Assembly: GCA_963920665.1 (NCBI GenBank)
Contig: OY987267.1
Location: forward strand, 13,082,001 to 13,146,000
Direction of reading: 5' to 3'
DNA: 64,000 bases
Origin: Straminergon stramineum
Lineage: Eukaryota > Streptophyta > Bryopsida > Hypnales > Calliergonaceae
The first letter of the stretch is position 1; each line of letters starts with the position of its first letter. This document shows positions 46,601-57,705 of the stretch, piece by piece. The position numbers were made by a program, and so were the translations under genes. Below the pieces are notes generated by a model. That model did no database searches and had not been told where the DNA came from. It saw only the letters and a list, made by a program, of their open reading frames with translations.

Positions 46601-47179
46601 AAATGGTTAGTTATATAAAACAAAGGTATTTGATACCAAAATACTTAAAATAAATTAGTGGTGGTGGTTCTCATCAATTACTTTAAAAAAACTTCAAGCA
46701 ATTATCTTAATCTAATACACCATTGCCTTGAATTCTATATTACTCTACTTCAAGCATTCTAATTTTCAAATACTCTTCGTCATAAACTCTTTATAAAGAT
46801 TTCTAATAGTTCACACATTGTGTCACTAACAACATCCAATTATTGAATCTCAAAGTCTTAATAATACTTTGCATAGATTTTTAGTGGTTAAGTCATTCAT
46901 CAATTTAGTAAATAAAAACAATTCTTGAATTTGTGGACAATATCCTATTAATGCAAAATTTGATATTACTTCAAAAATCTTCTCTATTGATCAAGAAGTA
47001 CTAGCTTTCAAATGAACCAGTTATGATGTGAAAAGATGATAATTTAACACCTCAAGGAGAGTTGTCCACCAAATAGACACTTAGAAACTCAAGTAGGTTA
47101 CTACAAAGTCAAATACCTCCTTACTGGAATTTAAGAATTTTGAGGATCAAGTGCTAGAGCAAAAGTTATGTTGCCCAAT
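43680..47179. other. Spacer, no gene recognised
   Basis: Until about 44830 the sequence keeps the base composition of the gag-like relic and is probably its 3' part or LTR. Beyond that it is AT-rich with telomere-like AACCCTAAACCCTAA words near 45425. No coherent protein is seen. Confidence 0.35.
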
Positions 47180-48260
47180 GCTTAATAGGTCTTGTTTAAA
47201 TTGAATTCAGTAAGAATGCCAATGATTGAAAGTGTCTAATGAATCATTCTCAAAGAATTTGGATAACTAACTTGATGATAGATGTAGTAACTAAGGTCTA
47301 TAAGGACACCAAGGACCAATAATGTCTAATAAAGAAAGATTCTTAAGAATTCAATCTATCTAATTACCATGATAGTCTCATCTTTTCAAAATAAAACTAA
47401 TAAGGACACTGAGGATTTAAATTGTTTGATGTAGAATTGTCTAGGGAATCCAATTTGGCTAATTACCTTTATGATCAGTCTTGTCTTTTCAAACTAATAA
47501 ATCCAATGAACCTAATGAGGACATAAACAAATGAAAATGTTGGATGAAGGATCGTCACAAAATTTGATTAGGCTAGCTACCTTGGCAATAGGTCTTGTCT
47601 TTGAAGGTAAATCCAGTAAATCATTGAGGACTAAAAATGTTTGATAAAGAATTGTCAGGGAATCCAATCTAGCTAACTACTTTGATATATTGTATGTCGT
47701 GTCTTTTCAAAATAAACGTAGTAAACTCGATGAAGACACTAAGGATTGAAAACTTCCAACAAAGGATTGTCAAGGAATCCAATCGCCTAATTACCTTGAT
47801 GGTACCTTCAAGTAGTAAAATGTTTGATGAAGGACAATTACAAAATCTAATCTCACTAACTACCTTAATTGATAGGTCTTGTCTTTCCAAGGTATACCTT
47901 ATAAAGACACAAGGACTAAAATGTTCAATGAAGGAATATCATGGAATTTCATTTAACGAATTCATTCCACATGATGATACTTCTTGTCTTTTGAGGAAAA
48001 CCCAATAAAGACACCAAAGATGAAAAACTTCCAACAAAGGACTGTCAAGGAATCTAATCCTAGCAACCACCTTAATAGGTCTTGTCATTGATGTAAAGTC
48101 CTAGTAAAAACACAAAGGACTAAAAATATTCTATCAAGGACTATCATGGAATCCAATCCAATTACTACCTCAATGATAGGTCTTTTTCAAAATAAACCTA
48201 GGAAGGACACCCTGGATTAGAAATGTTTAATGAAAGATTGTCATTGACTTCAACCTTTCA
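47180..48260. repeat. Degenerate ~100-bp satellite, about ten units
   Basis: A unit with GGTCTTGTCTTTTCAAAAT, then AAACCTAGTAAGGACAC, AAGGACTAAAAATG, TGATGAAGGATTGTCA, GGAATCCAATC and CTAACTACCTTGATGATA recurs every ~95-110 bp. Starts lie near 47189, 47289, 47390, 47490, 47590, 47697, 47873, 47980, 48080 and 48178. Divergence between units is high, so this is an old array. Confidence 0.75.
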
Positions 48261-48485
48261 TGGATTTTAGACATGCTTTCATTCTACCTCTCAAGTATGA
48301 ATCCATCTAATCTCTATGGCTTGCATGATTTGAAAATTATGTATTTGCTCTTGTAATCTTGTTGATTTGAAAATTATGGTACTCATAGAAATACTTCAAA
48401 TTTAGAGTAGATATTTTTTGCATTGCATCCTATTCAAACTGTACTTTCTAATGAAAATTTGACCCTTGAATTTCAATATAAGATT

Positions 48486-49185
48486 TTTTTGAATTTTATT
48501 TTTGAAACAAATGGACAATTCCATTGAAATAAGGAACAATACAGAGAACCACAGGACAGACCCCAACGAGAATTTTTACATTTTCAGAGTGCTAAACCTT
48601 GAAACCAAACTGACACTAAGACAAACTCTAAGTGAATGTGCCCATCTTGGGGATGGACTCGTTCCACCTGATTGCTAAGAACGAGTACCGAAGAATCTTG
48701 TTTGTAACCATGTATTTGTCAAACCTCCGTAAGAAGATGTCCACTTTGTCAGGGTAGAGTTCGCAAAGCTTCAAGGCCTTCATCCAAGCTACCGTGGCAT
48801 GATCGATGAAGGCCTCCAAGAGTGTCTACTCCAGCTTGTGATCAGACCATGGTTCGTTATTGAAACAGAACGCATTCCTGTCCAACCATGTGAGCCAGAT
48901 AACTAAGCCTCAGAAGAGGGACCGCATTGTGTCACCTTTCCTCAAACGGCGGGGAGGCTCAACCCCCTTGGACACACTGCTGCCAAGTAAGTGCAGGCCA
49001 TCGTCCTGCCACTGTGGGGATTTCCAAGGCCGAGTGAAGGACGGAGAGGGCGAAGTCCCATGCATGTCTGGTTTTAGCACATTGGTAGAAGCGATGCAGA
49101 ACCGCTTCGTCCAGCTGGGAGCGATTTGTTGGCGCCAGCAGTTGACCGCGACCGCACAATGATAGACGGACCACAGGAATAAGAT
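48486..49185 (-). mobile_element. 5'-truncated L1-like LINE fragment (3' end)
   Basis: On the minus strand, frames give the zf-RVT-type zinc-binding tail of an RT ORF (LLAPTNRSQLDEAVLHRFYQ with CAKTRHAWDF). This is followed by RLRKGDTMRSLF, LVIWLTW.DRNAFCFNNEPW, AFIDHATVAWMKALKLCELY and VDIFLRRFDKYM. One frameshift and TAG stops are present. The 3' end at about 48486-48520 is A-rich on the minus strand. Both the tail-like end and the 5' truncation fit target-primed reverse transcription. Confidence 0.65.
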
Positions 49186-50146
49186 TTTGAAGTTACAGAT
49201 GAGTAACCAGGAAATACCCAAGCAGAAAAAAGTGTTACTCAAGGAATTTTGCAACGTTAAACGATATACCGGTAATCATTCAACCTACTGGTCCAATCCA
49301 ATTGACAAGAGTTTTGGCATTTTATTTGAAATTGGTCTGGCTCAATCGAGTAGATTTTCCATATTTGGTTTGAAAAATTGACCGAAGAGCTAATCTTTAT
49401 TTGAAATATCGGCCATTTTCAGAGTGCCTCCAAAAACAAGTCCTCGCAATGACCTTCCCCAGCCCATTAGAGTTTAAGCAATATTCAACGTAGCACGATT
49501 CACTTCCCAAGGATGAGAAACTCAGGAATCTGGAAGGGCACCCACAAGTCAGACTGGGCAACCTAGGCCCCTGCATTCCAGACTTCCTGCCGTATCAAAC
49601 AAGAACCAACAGAGAACATTTTCAACTTACCCAAAACTGAAAACCAGTAACAAGGAAAAGTCCAAACATAAAGAGAAAAAACTCGAGCGTAACTCAAATT
49701 TGAGTTTCACACCTTCCATTTAGGTTGTATAAATATGTCACAACTAAGGCATGCAGGCTTGCAGCGAAACACAAGCACATCCCAAACATCAAGAGAAAAT
49801 ACACTGGATACTTCCACATAACCGCTAAGAGAAACTACATTCCACTCTAGACGAAATAAATTCTTGAAAAAATCAAATTTATAAGTCCGAGTGAGAGCTA
49901 GGTCAATCAAGCAAAGTATATGCTATAAACTCAGTGCAAAAAGAAGTATCGCAGGTCTCAAAAACAGAGATAAGACAGAACTTACATCACTAGCATACCT
50001 TAAGACATGAGAGAGTATCCTAATAGACATTAGATCGCCTAACTAAACCTATCTCCTTGAGTCATAGAACCTGGCACATAAACGCCGTCATCAAGGCTAT
50101 GCTCAAAACCATATCTCAATAATGGAACCATTCGCAGTACCAAACC
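49186..50146 (-). other. 3' flank of eIF(iso)4G copy B
   Basis: No gene is seen. Downstream of the copy B stop on the minus strand the sequence differs completely from the 3' flank of copy A. A GT-rich stretch near 49985-50010 (AAGGTATGC, GTAAGTTC) contains splice-donor-like words, so a 3'UTR intron is possible but unproven. Confidence 0.35.
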
Positions 50147-52696
50147 TCAACTTAAGAGTTTCGCCAGGTCACTGACCCCGGACACGCTCAAAAGACCCTC
50201 CTTGTCCACCGAAGCCTTCCGACACACCTCGCCCAGCTGCACTTCGCTCTCCTTCAACTTCCACTTCCCAACCACAGCCTTCAGCACGTCCTCTTGTAAG
50301 AACTCGTCCTCCAGCTTCAGCGCCGCCTCCTGCACCAGACGCAGATCCACAGAACCGGACAACACCAGACCGGCCAACATGCCTCCAAACCGCTTCGGAG
50401 CCAATGGCGCATCCATCGCCATATCCTCCATCCCCTCCGTCACCAGCAACACGCCACCCCTCAAGTCCGAGCTCGAGATCGCTTCCTTCGACTGAAGGTG
50501 CACCAGCAGCTTCAGCACCAACTCGCACTCCTTCTCTCGCATGTCCAGTGCCGTGGCGATCGCCAGACGCACAAACTCAGGATGGAAGCTGGGACTCTTC
50601 AGTTCTTGCACGCACAGCAGAGCCTCGTTCAGGTCCACGATCGAGAAGTACTCCTTCAGCAGACTCTCCGACTTCTTCGTCAAATCCACCGACGGAGCTG
50701 CTGCAGCCGCAGCGGGAGTCGCAGCCACAGACGCCGCAGGTGCAGGCCGTGCCACCACCTCCCGAGCGGGCTCAGGCGCCTTCGCGGGCTCGGCCACAGG
50801 CTTCGGCGAACCCGAGCCCAGCAAAGCGCTCGGCTTGCCCATGAATCCATACCCACTGCCCTGTGGAAGAATCCTCGTACCCACGCCGCTCGCACGCATG
50901 GCCGGAGAACCAAATCTGGCCTGAACACCCGCGCCGGGCATCGCACCGCCCATAGAAACACCTGAACCCCCAAAACCGGGCACCGGCAACACACCCGTGC
51001 CGTCCTTCCGGCTCTTGCGCAGGTTGCTCACGGTCTCCCACCCGTCAGCCTCCAGACCAGGACCCATATAGCTCCCCATCATCGGGGCCCCAGGCATGCT
51101 CCCTCCGCCTCCGGGCATTCCAGGCATTCCAGGCATCCCTGGCATGCCCGGCATCATCCCTCCCGCCCCAGGCATGAAGCCTGGGATGGCCGCTGCTCGG
51201 CCATTGCGCAGGGCCATCATCCCAGGTCGCAGACCTAATTTAGCCTCCGCCTCCGCGTGGATCTCGTTGATGGTCTTCGCCTTCATCTCCTCACGCCGGG
51301 GCACCCACTTGTTCGACCTCATGTCCAGAATGTCGCGCACCATGAACCGAATTCGAGAAGGCAGACCCCGGGTCTCCCCGATCACCTTCAGACGGGCGAA
51401 GTACGTGTCAAACGCCATCTTCGACTTGGCGCTCTCCTCCAGCTGCTTGCCCACCGTCGTGAACAAGTGGCACAGCGCCTCCACGTTCTCCTCCGCAGGG
51501 GTGGCTTTCGGGTCCTGACCCAGGAGCTCCTGAATGCACGCGTGCACGATCTTCTCAGGAAGCATTTTCTGCTTGAACAGCTCGCCGATCAGCTTGATGT
51601 TCCCCAACGTACGCAATTTCACGCGCTTCTCCTTCTCGTCGCGCTCCACCGCCTGATCCGCCTTCGTCAGCTTCTTGATCTCCTCGCGCAGCGCGTCCGC
51701 GCCCTCGAACTCCTCCTGGCAAGTGTTCAGCAGCACACGACGGAAAGTGATCGGCTTGTCCCCGGCATGCTCCCCGGGAAACTCAGGCAACTCCTTGCTC
51801 AAGTGCACGCACAGCTGCGCGTACATGGCGCAGAACGTCGGCTCCAGCACCGCCTTGTCGAAGATGAGCGAAATCACGGCCTGCAGGATCTCCGCGCTGC
51901 TGATGCCCGCCTGCACCATCTGCTCCGCCAAAAGATCGTACTTCTCCGGGGTCAGCTTGTTCAGGATCCCCTTCACCGTGCGGTACACCTTCTCCTTCTC
52001 CGACGACGCGCCCCGGCGAGCCGTCCACGGATTTGCGGCCTTCACAATTGCGGGCGCCGGCCCGGCAGGCGCGTTCTCCTGCTGCCGCTGCTGCATCGCC
52101 TGCGAACCCGAATTCGATTGCTCCCGCTGCCCGCCCCGATTGTCGCCCCTATCATTCCTCTCAGTCCTCTCATTCCGCTGCTTAGGGTTTCTATCCCTCT
52201 GCTGCGACGACGACCTCTCCTCTACCACAGGCGCGGGCGCGGGCGCCCGTGCCTTCCAATCTCGCGTATCCGGCTCCGCCACTCGCCCCCCCGTCTGCTG
52301 CTGCTGCTGCTGCAAATCCCGAGGTTCTCTCCGACTCCAATCGTCCTCTCCACTAGCAGTGTTAATCAAACCATCGATCCCAGAGTCCACTAGCTCCGCA
52401 GGCGCCTGCGTGCACGCATCTTTGAACTTCAACAGCTGCTCCCTACTGTACCGGATCCTCTCTCGGGAGCTCCTCACAGGCCGACTTTCCGGCGTCCTGA
52501 CAAACCTCCGAGCATTAGGGTTCCTCGTCTCCTCCTCCTGCACACCACTGCTGTGACTGCCAATCTGAAACCCACCACTCAAGCTACTACTCCCTCCAAA
52601 CGGCCGAAACGCGACGGACTTCCCCCCTCCCGGCCGCAACGACACAGACGGCGCAAGCATCGACGTCGAGGAGGCGGTATGTGCGGCGGCATCCAT
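50147..52696 (-). CDS. eIFiso4G: Eukaryotic translation initiation factor isoform 4G, copy B (849 aa)
   Basis: Second scaffold protein of the eIF(iso)4F cap-binding complex, with the same architecture as copy A: eIF4E-binding motif YSREQLL at residue 83, Gln tract, MIF4G domain, Met-Pro-Gly repeat and MA3 domain. I chose the ATG at 52696 (MDAAAH), matching MDAAAP of copy A. An in-frame ATG 14 codons upstream (52738) runs through acceptor-like AGs and is unlikely. Residues 1-~138 are a clearly diverged paralogue of copy A (six Gln versus Pro plus four Gln; many substitutions). From base 52278 down to 50153 the sequence appears identical to copy A bases 451-2576. The last codon differs by one base (AGT versus GGT) and the 3' flank is unrelated. 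Copies are inverted, 47.6 kb apart. Confidence 0.95.
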   Translation of the reverse strand: MDAAAHTASSTSMLAPSVSLRPGGGKSVAFRPFGGSSSLSGGFQIGSHSSGVQEEETRNPNARRFVRTPESRPVRSSRERIRYSREQLLKFKDACTQAPAELVDSGIDGLINTASGEDDWSRREPRDLQQQQQQTGGRVAEPDTRDWKARAPAPAPVVEERSSSQQRDRNPKQRNERTERNDRGDNRGGQREQSNSGSQAMQQRQQENAPAGPAPAIVKAANPWTARRGASSEKEKVYRTVKGILNKLTPEKYDLLAEQMVQAGISSAEILQAVISLIFDKAVLEPTFCAMYAQLCVHLSKELPEFPGEHAGDKPITFRRVLLNTCQEEFEGADALREEIKKLTKADQAVERDEKEKRVKLRTLGNIKLIGELFKQKMLPEKIVHACIQELLGQDPKATPAEENVEALCHLFTTVGKQLEESAKSKMAFDTYFARLKVIGETRGLPSRIRFMVRDILDMRSNKWVPRREEMKAKTINEIHAEAEAKLGLRPGMMALRNGRAAAIPGFMPGAGGMMPGMPGMPGMPGMPGGGGSMPGAPMMGSYMGPGLEADGWETVSNLRKSRKDGTGVLPVPGFGGSGVSMGGAMPGAGVQARFGSPAMRASGVGTRILPQGSGYGFMGKPSALLGSGSPKPVAEPAKAPEPAREVVARPAPAASVAATPAAAAAAPSVDLTKKSESLLKEYFSIVDLNEALLCVQELKSPSFHPEFVRLAIATALDMREKECELVLKLLVHLQSKEAISSSDLRGGVLLVTEGMEDMAMDAPLAPKRFGGMLAGLVLSGSVDLRLVQEAALKLEDEFLQEDVLKAVVGKWKLKESEVQLGEVCRKASVDKEGLLSVSGVSDLAKLLS

Positions 52697-53134
52697 ATCT
52701 AATAAGAAATCACAAACGACCTCTGCGAAAATCCCCAAACCACAGCACCCACCACCTTAAAACCCTCACTTGAGCTCCCAACCACAAGAGCAAAGCCCTT
52801 CGGTGCGAAATTCCAACAAGGGGCAACCCCTTCAGACCCCCTTCGCCCGCTCCCCCCACATCCCTTCACAGGACAGCTTGCAGCAAACCCTGGCGACGGG
52901 CTTCGAGAGCTGCTACGTTACCGGAAGGAGAAGTTCTCCAGTAAGTTACTCGGGATTGCTCCGGGAACAATGGACTGAGAACTGAGTCGTCGTCAAAACT
53001 CCATTCAGTCAGTCACCCTACTCGAGCGGGGGCCAGCCACCTGCTCCTCCCATGGCCGTCGTCATCGTCATCACCACGAATGATGTTGGTTTCCGCAAGG
53101 TTTGTTCGTTTAGTTCGTTCCATTCTGCTCCACC
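52697..53134 (-). promoter_or_regulatory. 5' leader of eIF(iso)4G copy B with candidate UTR intron
   Basis: On the minus strand, acceptor-like TTTTCGCAG (near 52722) and TTCTTATTAG (near 52700) lie directly before the ATG. A donor-like CGGTAACG occurs near 52918. A 5'UTR intron is plausible and would parallel the acceptor seen before copy A. Confidence 0.35.
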
Positions 53135-53151
53135 AAACCCTAATTTGGGCC
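53135..53151 (-). promoter_or_regulatory. Telo-box plus site II-type motif upstream of copy B
   Basis: AAACCCTAA at 53135-53143 and TGGGCC at 53146-53151 (followed by GGGCCCGGCC) lie about 440 bp upstream of the copy B start. In plants, telo-boxes paired with site II (TGGGCC/T) elements are known in promoters of translation-apparatus genes. This fits promoter function for an eIF gene; the transcription start is not established. Confidence 0.5.
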
Positions 53152-53299
53152 GGGCCCGGCCGGGCCGTTCGCCCCGTCGCACGGACGACCGCGACCGGCT
53201 GCTGACTCACCGGTCACTCTCGCTGCCTGCCGGCGGGCTCTCCCTGTTGACCTATTTGACTTTCGACTGCCGGGCGTCAGTGATAGTTCCATCTTATCC

Positions 53300-55627
53300 T
53301 TGAGTTTTTCATCCGTTTGTATTGGATCTTGGATGAAGTGCTCAACTGTTTGTGCCTGATGGGATGAATGAAAAAACTCTGAGGTTACGCTCCTACAACT
53401 AACCCTAGAAATCTGTTAGAGTCGAAAGCATGGTTTCAATTATTAACCTTGGGAGGATGTTGCCTCGGTGATAGGTACTTACTCAAATATGATTCAATTT
53501 TTGAACTAGTAGGTGCAATCTCTATTTCTATAGTAACAAAGAAAGTCATTCATCAATAACTTTGTGACTTTTAGATCACATTTTTATTTAGAGGCTAAAG
53601 CTCCAAAAGTGGATCCACCCTTTGCATTCCATTGCAAGTGGAGCTCCATCCAAGCTTCCAACTCTTGTTTTTCTCTTCTACAAAATTCGAAGGCTTGGAT
53701 GCATGGTTGGAGGGGCTTAAAATATATAGAAAGTCAATTGGAGGGCTTGAATTCCTTGCTAATTTCTAAGAAGCGTGGGTATTAAAAATGAGCCCAATAG
53801 AAATAGGCATGATTATTCAAGCCCACCTAGGATGTCAAGCCTTCGTCGAGTTCCTAGCCCTCTAAGTGCCCAATGAAAATAGTCTCTTAGAATTGTTTTA
53901 AAGTTGAATTGTCTTAAAAAAGTTTGGGTCAAGGTTAACCTTTAGAGTTTATTCAAGGTTAAAAGGGCTTTTAAATCTTAAATCTTATTGGCAAGTAGAT
54001 TGTGTTTGAGGGTAGCATGGAGCGAAAGTGTATTATATCAAAATAATCCTTTACTCTTGATGCTCAAATAGTAGTCTCTTTTACATATTTATATAATTCT
54101 ATAACTAATATAAATGAAATTGCCAAATTGGAATTAAAAAAGGACATTTATGAAATTAAAGAGTGATTATTTGTTTTAGAGATGGATGAATATCAAAATT
54201 TGTTTCCTTACCAAAATATGAGCGATTGCTATCTAGGAACTTCTTCAAAATTGAAAAAAAAGGTTTGTCGACTTGTCGTACATTGAAAGGAGATTTGAGA
54301 TTCTCTTAGAATGTATTTTTCACCCCTAAGCACTTTGAAGTCCATATTCTAGATGAAGAACATAGGGCCTTGAGGCAATGTTTCATCTAAACAACTTCTC
54401 ATTCATTGTAGTAATGCTTGAATTTTTATAAAGCAACCTTTCTTCTTGGCTAATTTGATGAAATTCTAATAGGTAGATGTACGAAGACATATTAAGCAAA
54501 AATATGTCAGAACTCAATAAACAAAATTGGTAGTTCTAAGGTTATTTAGAACACCAAAAAAATTGAACTACAAATTATTTAAATAGTTGATTTTATCTAA
54601 CCCAAAGATTAATCTTATACTCTCAAACTTGAAATGTGCACATCTAAGCATGTATGTTTATGAATTGGATTGGTAACATTTTGCTTTCAATTCTTGTATT
54701 ACATTCTTGTTTTCTTGTGAGATTGGGAGTACTAAATTGCCTCTACTCTAGGATAAACCTACCTATGATAAGCCAATCTTCCATAATAGGCTCCTAGAAA
54801 ACTCCCCATGAGTGGTTTATATCAAGTCATGACAAAAAAGTTCTAATAAATGGGATTAGGACTACAATAGATTGATTTGTGACCATAATCAATGCCTTTG
54901 GAGATGGTCATGGAGTTATTAGTGACTATCATAGGACACTTAGACCTCTCTAGTGTAAACTCGTCATAAAAAGTTATTTTTTTATTCCTTCATGTCATGG
55001 CCATGTTAGGAAATCTTGTAGCCATATTAGAAAATGTTGTGCTTGTTTTAGGTGGTAAGATGATCCTTATGGAAACACTTTTTGCTAATTTGAGGTAGTC
55101 TAGAGACTCTGTCGGGCCAATTGGGCTATACACTTCAAAAATTCATTAAAAAATTCCTACTTTGTCCATAAAATAGAATCTTGATTGCTTCCTTCATTTC
55201 TCACATTTATCTTTGTGTGGAAAAAAATCTGAATTTTTTTGCTAATGGCAACAAGACAAACCATTCATTCTACTTGTCATAGGCAAGTTTATCTTAAATG
55301 TGCCCCTAAAACATTACACTACAAAAGTGACATTGGATTCTTCAATGTATTGACAATGAACATTTAAAAGTAGAGATGTTTACTGAGCACTTTTCTTAGT
55401 TCAAAAATTTATACTTCAAAAATTCATAACTAATTCCACAAAACTCCAAAAATATGAATCAATGAAAGCAAGTGAAATGCCACTTTAAGTTTTTATTCAA
55501 AAGAATTTCATTTTGAAAAACATCTCAAGATGTCTAGCCCTTGAAAATAATAGAATGAAGCCTTAAAAGGTAGCTTTCTAGACACCCAAATGAATCTTAT
55601 TGTACACATTGATATAACTAATGTCAT
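53300..55627. other. AT-rich spacer, no gene recognised
   Basis: Short frames only; no TE domain recognised. Confidence 0.4.
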
Positions 55628-56480
55628 GTGGATTTGTCAAATCGAGAACTCTGTAAGATTTCAATTATCTTGAATTTTTTTTATATCATTATAAATCTTG
55701 GAAAGGTTCAATTTGTTGTCTCTTGATGAGGGTTAGAGATTGTTAGAATGTTAGAGAACATCTAGATCTTCTTTCAATTACCAACAACCAGATTCAAGAA
55801 AATCTGAGATAATTTTATAATCATGAACCATCCTAAGATGCTTATTTGGACACTTTCAGGGTAGTTACATGAAACACCTATAGGCGGATGTGCCGGTGGG
55901 TGGATTTGTCAAATCTAGACCTCTTTAAGATTCATATTATCTTAAATTTTCCTTATCTTATTACAAATGTTAGAAAGGTCCAATTTGTTGTCCCTTATAG
56001 AGAGGCCTAGAGGTTGTTAGAGAACATCTAAGTAGATCTTCTTTCTTTCAATTGCCAACAAACAAGATTCAACAAAATCTTAGACCACCATTTTAATAAT
56101 CATAAACCATGCCGAGATGCTTCTTTGGACATTTTTGGAGGTAGTCATCTTCCCTAAAAAGCTTGCACATGGGTACGCTGGTGGGTAGATTTGTCAAATC
56201 CAGACCTCTACATGATTCAAATGATCTTCAATTTTCCTTATCTTCTCACAAATCCTCCAAGGAAAGGTCCAATTTGTTGTCTCATGCAGAGGTCTAGAGA
56301 TCGTTAGAGAACACATCTACAATACATCTTCCAAGAGTTTTCTTTCAATTGCCAACCAACAAAGACTCGACGAAATCCAAGACCGTTTTAATAATCATGA
56401 ACCATGCCGAGATGCCTTCTCATTTGGACGCTTTTGGCTGGTAGTTACCTTACCTGAAAAGCTTGCACGTGCACATGCCT
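55628..56480. repeat. Tandem repeat, three ~280-bp units
   Basis: Units start at about 55628, 55900 and 56185 with GTGGATTTGTCAAATC. They share GACCTCT..A.GATTCA, GGTCCAATTTGTTGTCTC, GTTAGAGAACA, TTTCTTTCAATTGCCAAC, AATAATCATGAACCATGCC and GAGATGCTT. Units 2 and 3 are closer to each other than to unit 1. Confidence 0.8.
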
Positions 56481-56934
56481 CACTGGGTGTGCTTTGGGGC
56501 TGTGCACAGTTTGCAACGGGACAACCGAAGCTCCGAATTTTGTAACCGAATCACTACATAAGCTACTGTAGTGATAGGGAGGAACTTACTTTTACTTTAG
56601 ACTTTAGACTTTAACTTTAACCTTTTTATATATATATTTTTAAAAATTAACTTAACTTTAGACTTTAACGTAGTTGATGCCAGAGGGTGAGTGTCTGGCT
56701 GCTCCACCAATTCCAAGGCTATGTTATGTTTCCTGTTGACCAAGTACGGAGGACAAGATTTTCTTTCTAGTTGGGCACTGTGTTCCAAAAATTGCAAGGC
56801 ACGGGAGTATCATAACAGTATCAATTGCCAGGTCAAGGATGCCCCCAAACCGTCTTTTGCATCTCTTGCTCTCTCGAGTAGTGAGATTTTTCTTGACCCT
56901 TTCAGTCTAACCCTTTAAAAGGATGGATTGGATG

Positions 56935-57145
56935 GATTGGTGACCGTGGAAATCATCACTTTTGGGAACTGTGTGACATCATCTACTTTAAAAAAAAATT
57001 AAAAAATACGCATTGGAGGTCAAACTATTGTGCAAGATCTCTCCTTTTTGTACCAAATTCCATGGATGAACAATTTCAATTCTGTCCTATTATACATAGG
57101 AAGATTCTTTGTCATCCACTGGACACATAATGTTTGCGTCAACGT
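56935..57145 (-). repeat. Inverted copy of the dispersed repeat at 3422-3640
   Basis: Read on the minus strand, it repeats the landmark order GACAAAGAATC, GTTCATCCATGGAA, AGGAGAGATCTTG, CAATAGTTTGACC, GATGATGTCACA and GGTCACCAAT of the copy near 3.5 kb. It lies on the 5' side of copy B, whereas the partner lies on the 3' side of copy A. It is therefore a dispersed element, not an extension of the eIF(iso)4G duplication. Confidence 0.65.
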
Positions 57146-57177
57146 TTAATTAAGGGCTAACTTGCAAAGGATAGGTA

Positions 57178-57705
57178 ACACCCCAAAACTATCACTTCTG
57201 CTACTGTGCCTATTTAGTATTATTAGACTAGTCATATTTTTGTATAGGTGAAAGAAGGTTTTAATGCACCAAAGAATTTGGCATTTGGATATTGTATGCA
57301 AATGTTATGAAGGAATAAAGTTTGGTTCTGAAACAATTTTTGTTTTGTAGGTACGCAATTGATTTTGGAGATGTACATGCATTGAAGATGGTGGTTTAGG
57401 ATTAGTGGCACATTGGGGGGGGGCTACTACCTTAGGTTACCCCCCAAAACACCACTTTTTGCTACTTTGCCTATTTACTATTATTAGATCAGTGGAATTT
57501 AGAGATTTTTGTGTTGGTAAGTGAAAGGAGGTTCTAATGCACCAAAGAATGGGACATCTAGATACTATATGCAAAAGTTATGAAGGGTCAAATTTTTTTT
57601 GGTGGATGTTCTGAAATTATTTTTTCAACATATGTACATATTGATTTTGGAAATGTACACAAAGTAATGATGGCAAGTTTTGGTAGGGTGTGATTTTGGG
57701 TGTAT
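57178..57705. repeat. Tandem duplication, two ~261-bp units
   Basis: Units begin at about 57178 and 57439. They share CCCCAAAAC, GCTACT.TGCCTATTTA, AATGCACCAAAGAAT, TATGCAAA.GTTATGAAGG, TTGATTTTGGA.ATGTACA and GATGG...TT. Separated by a G-run at 57415-57423. Confidence 0.75.

Noticed and set aside
48..57145. One large inverted duplication including both eIF(iso)4G genes and the repeats at 3.4 and 57 kb
   Set aside because: The repeat lies 3' of copy A but 5' of copy B, so the order is not collinear; it is a dispersed repeat.
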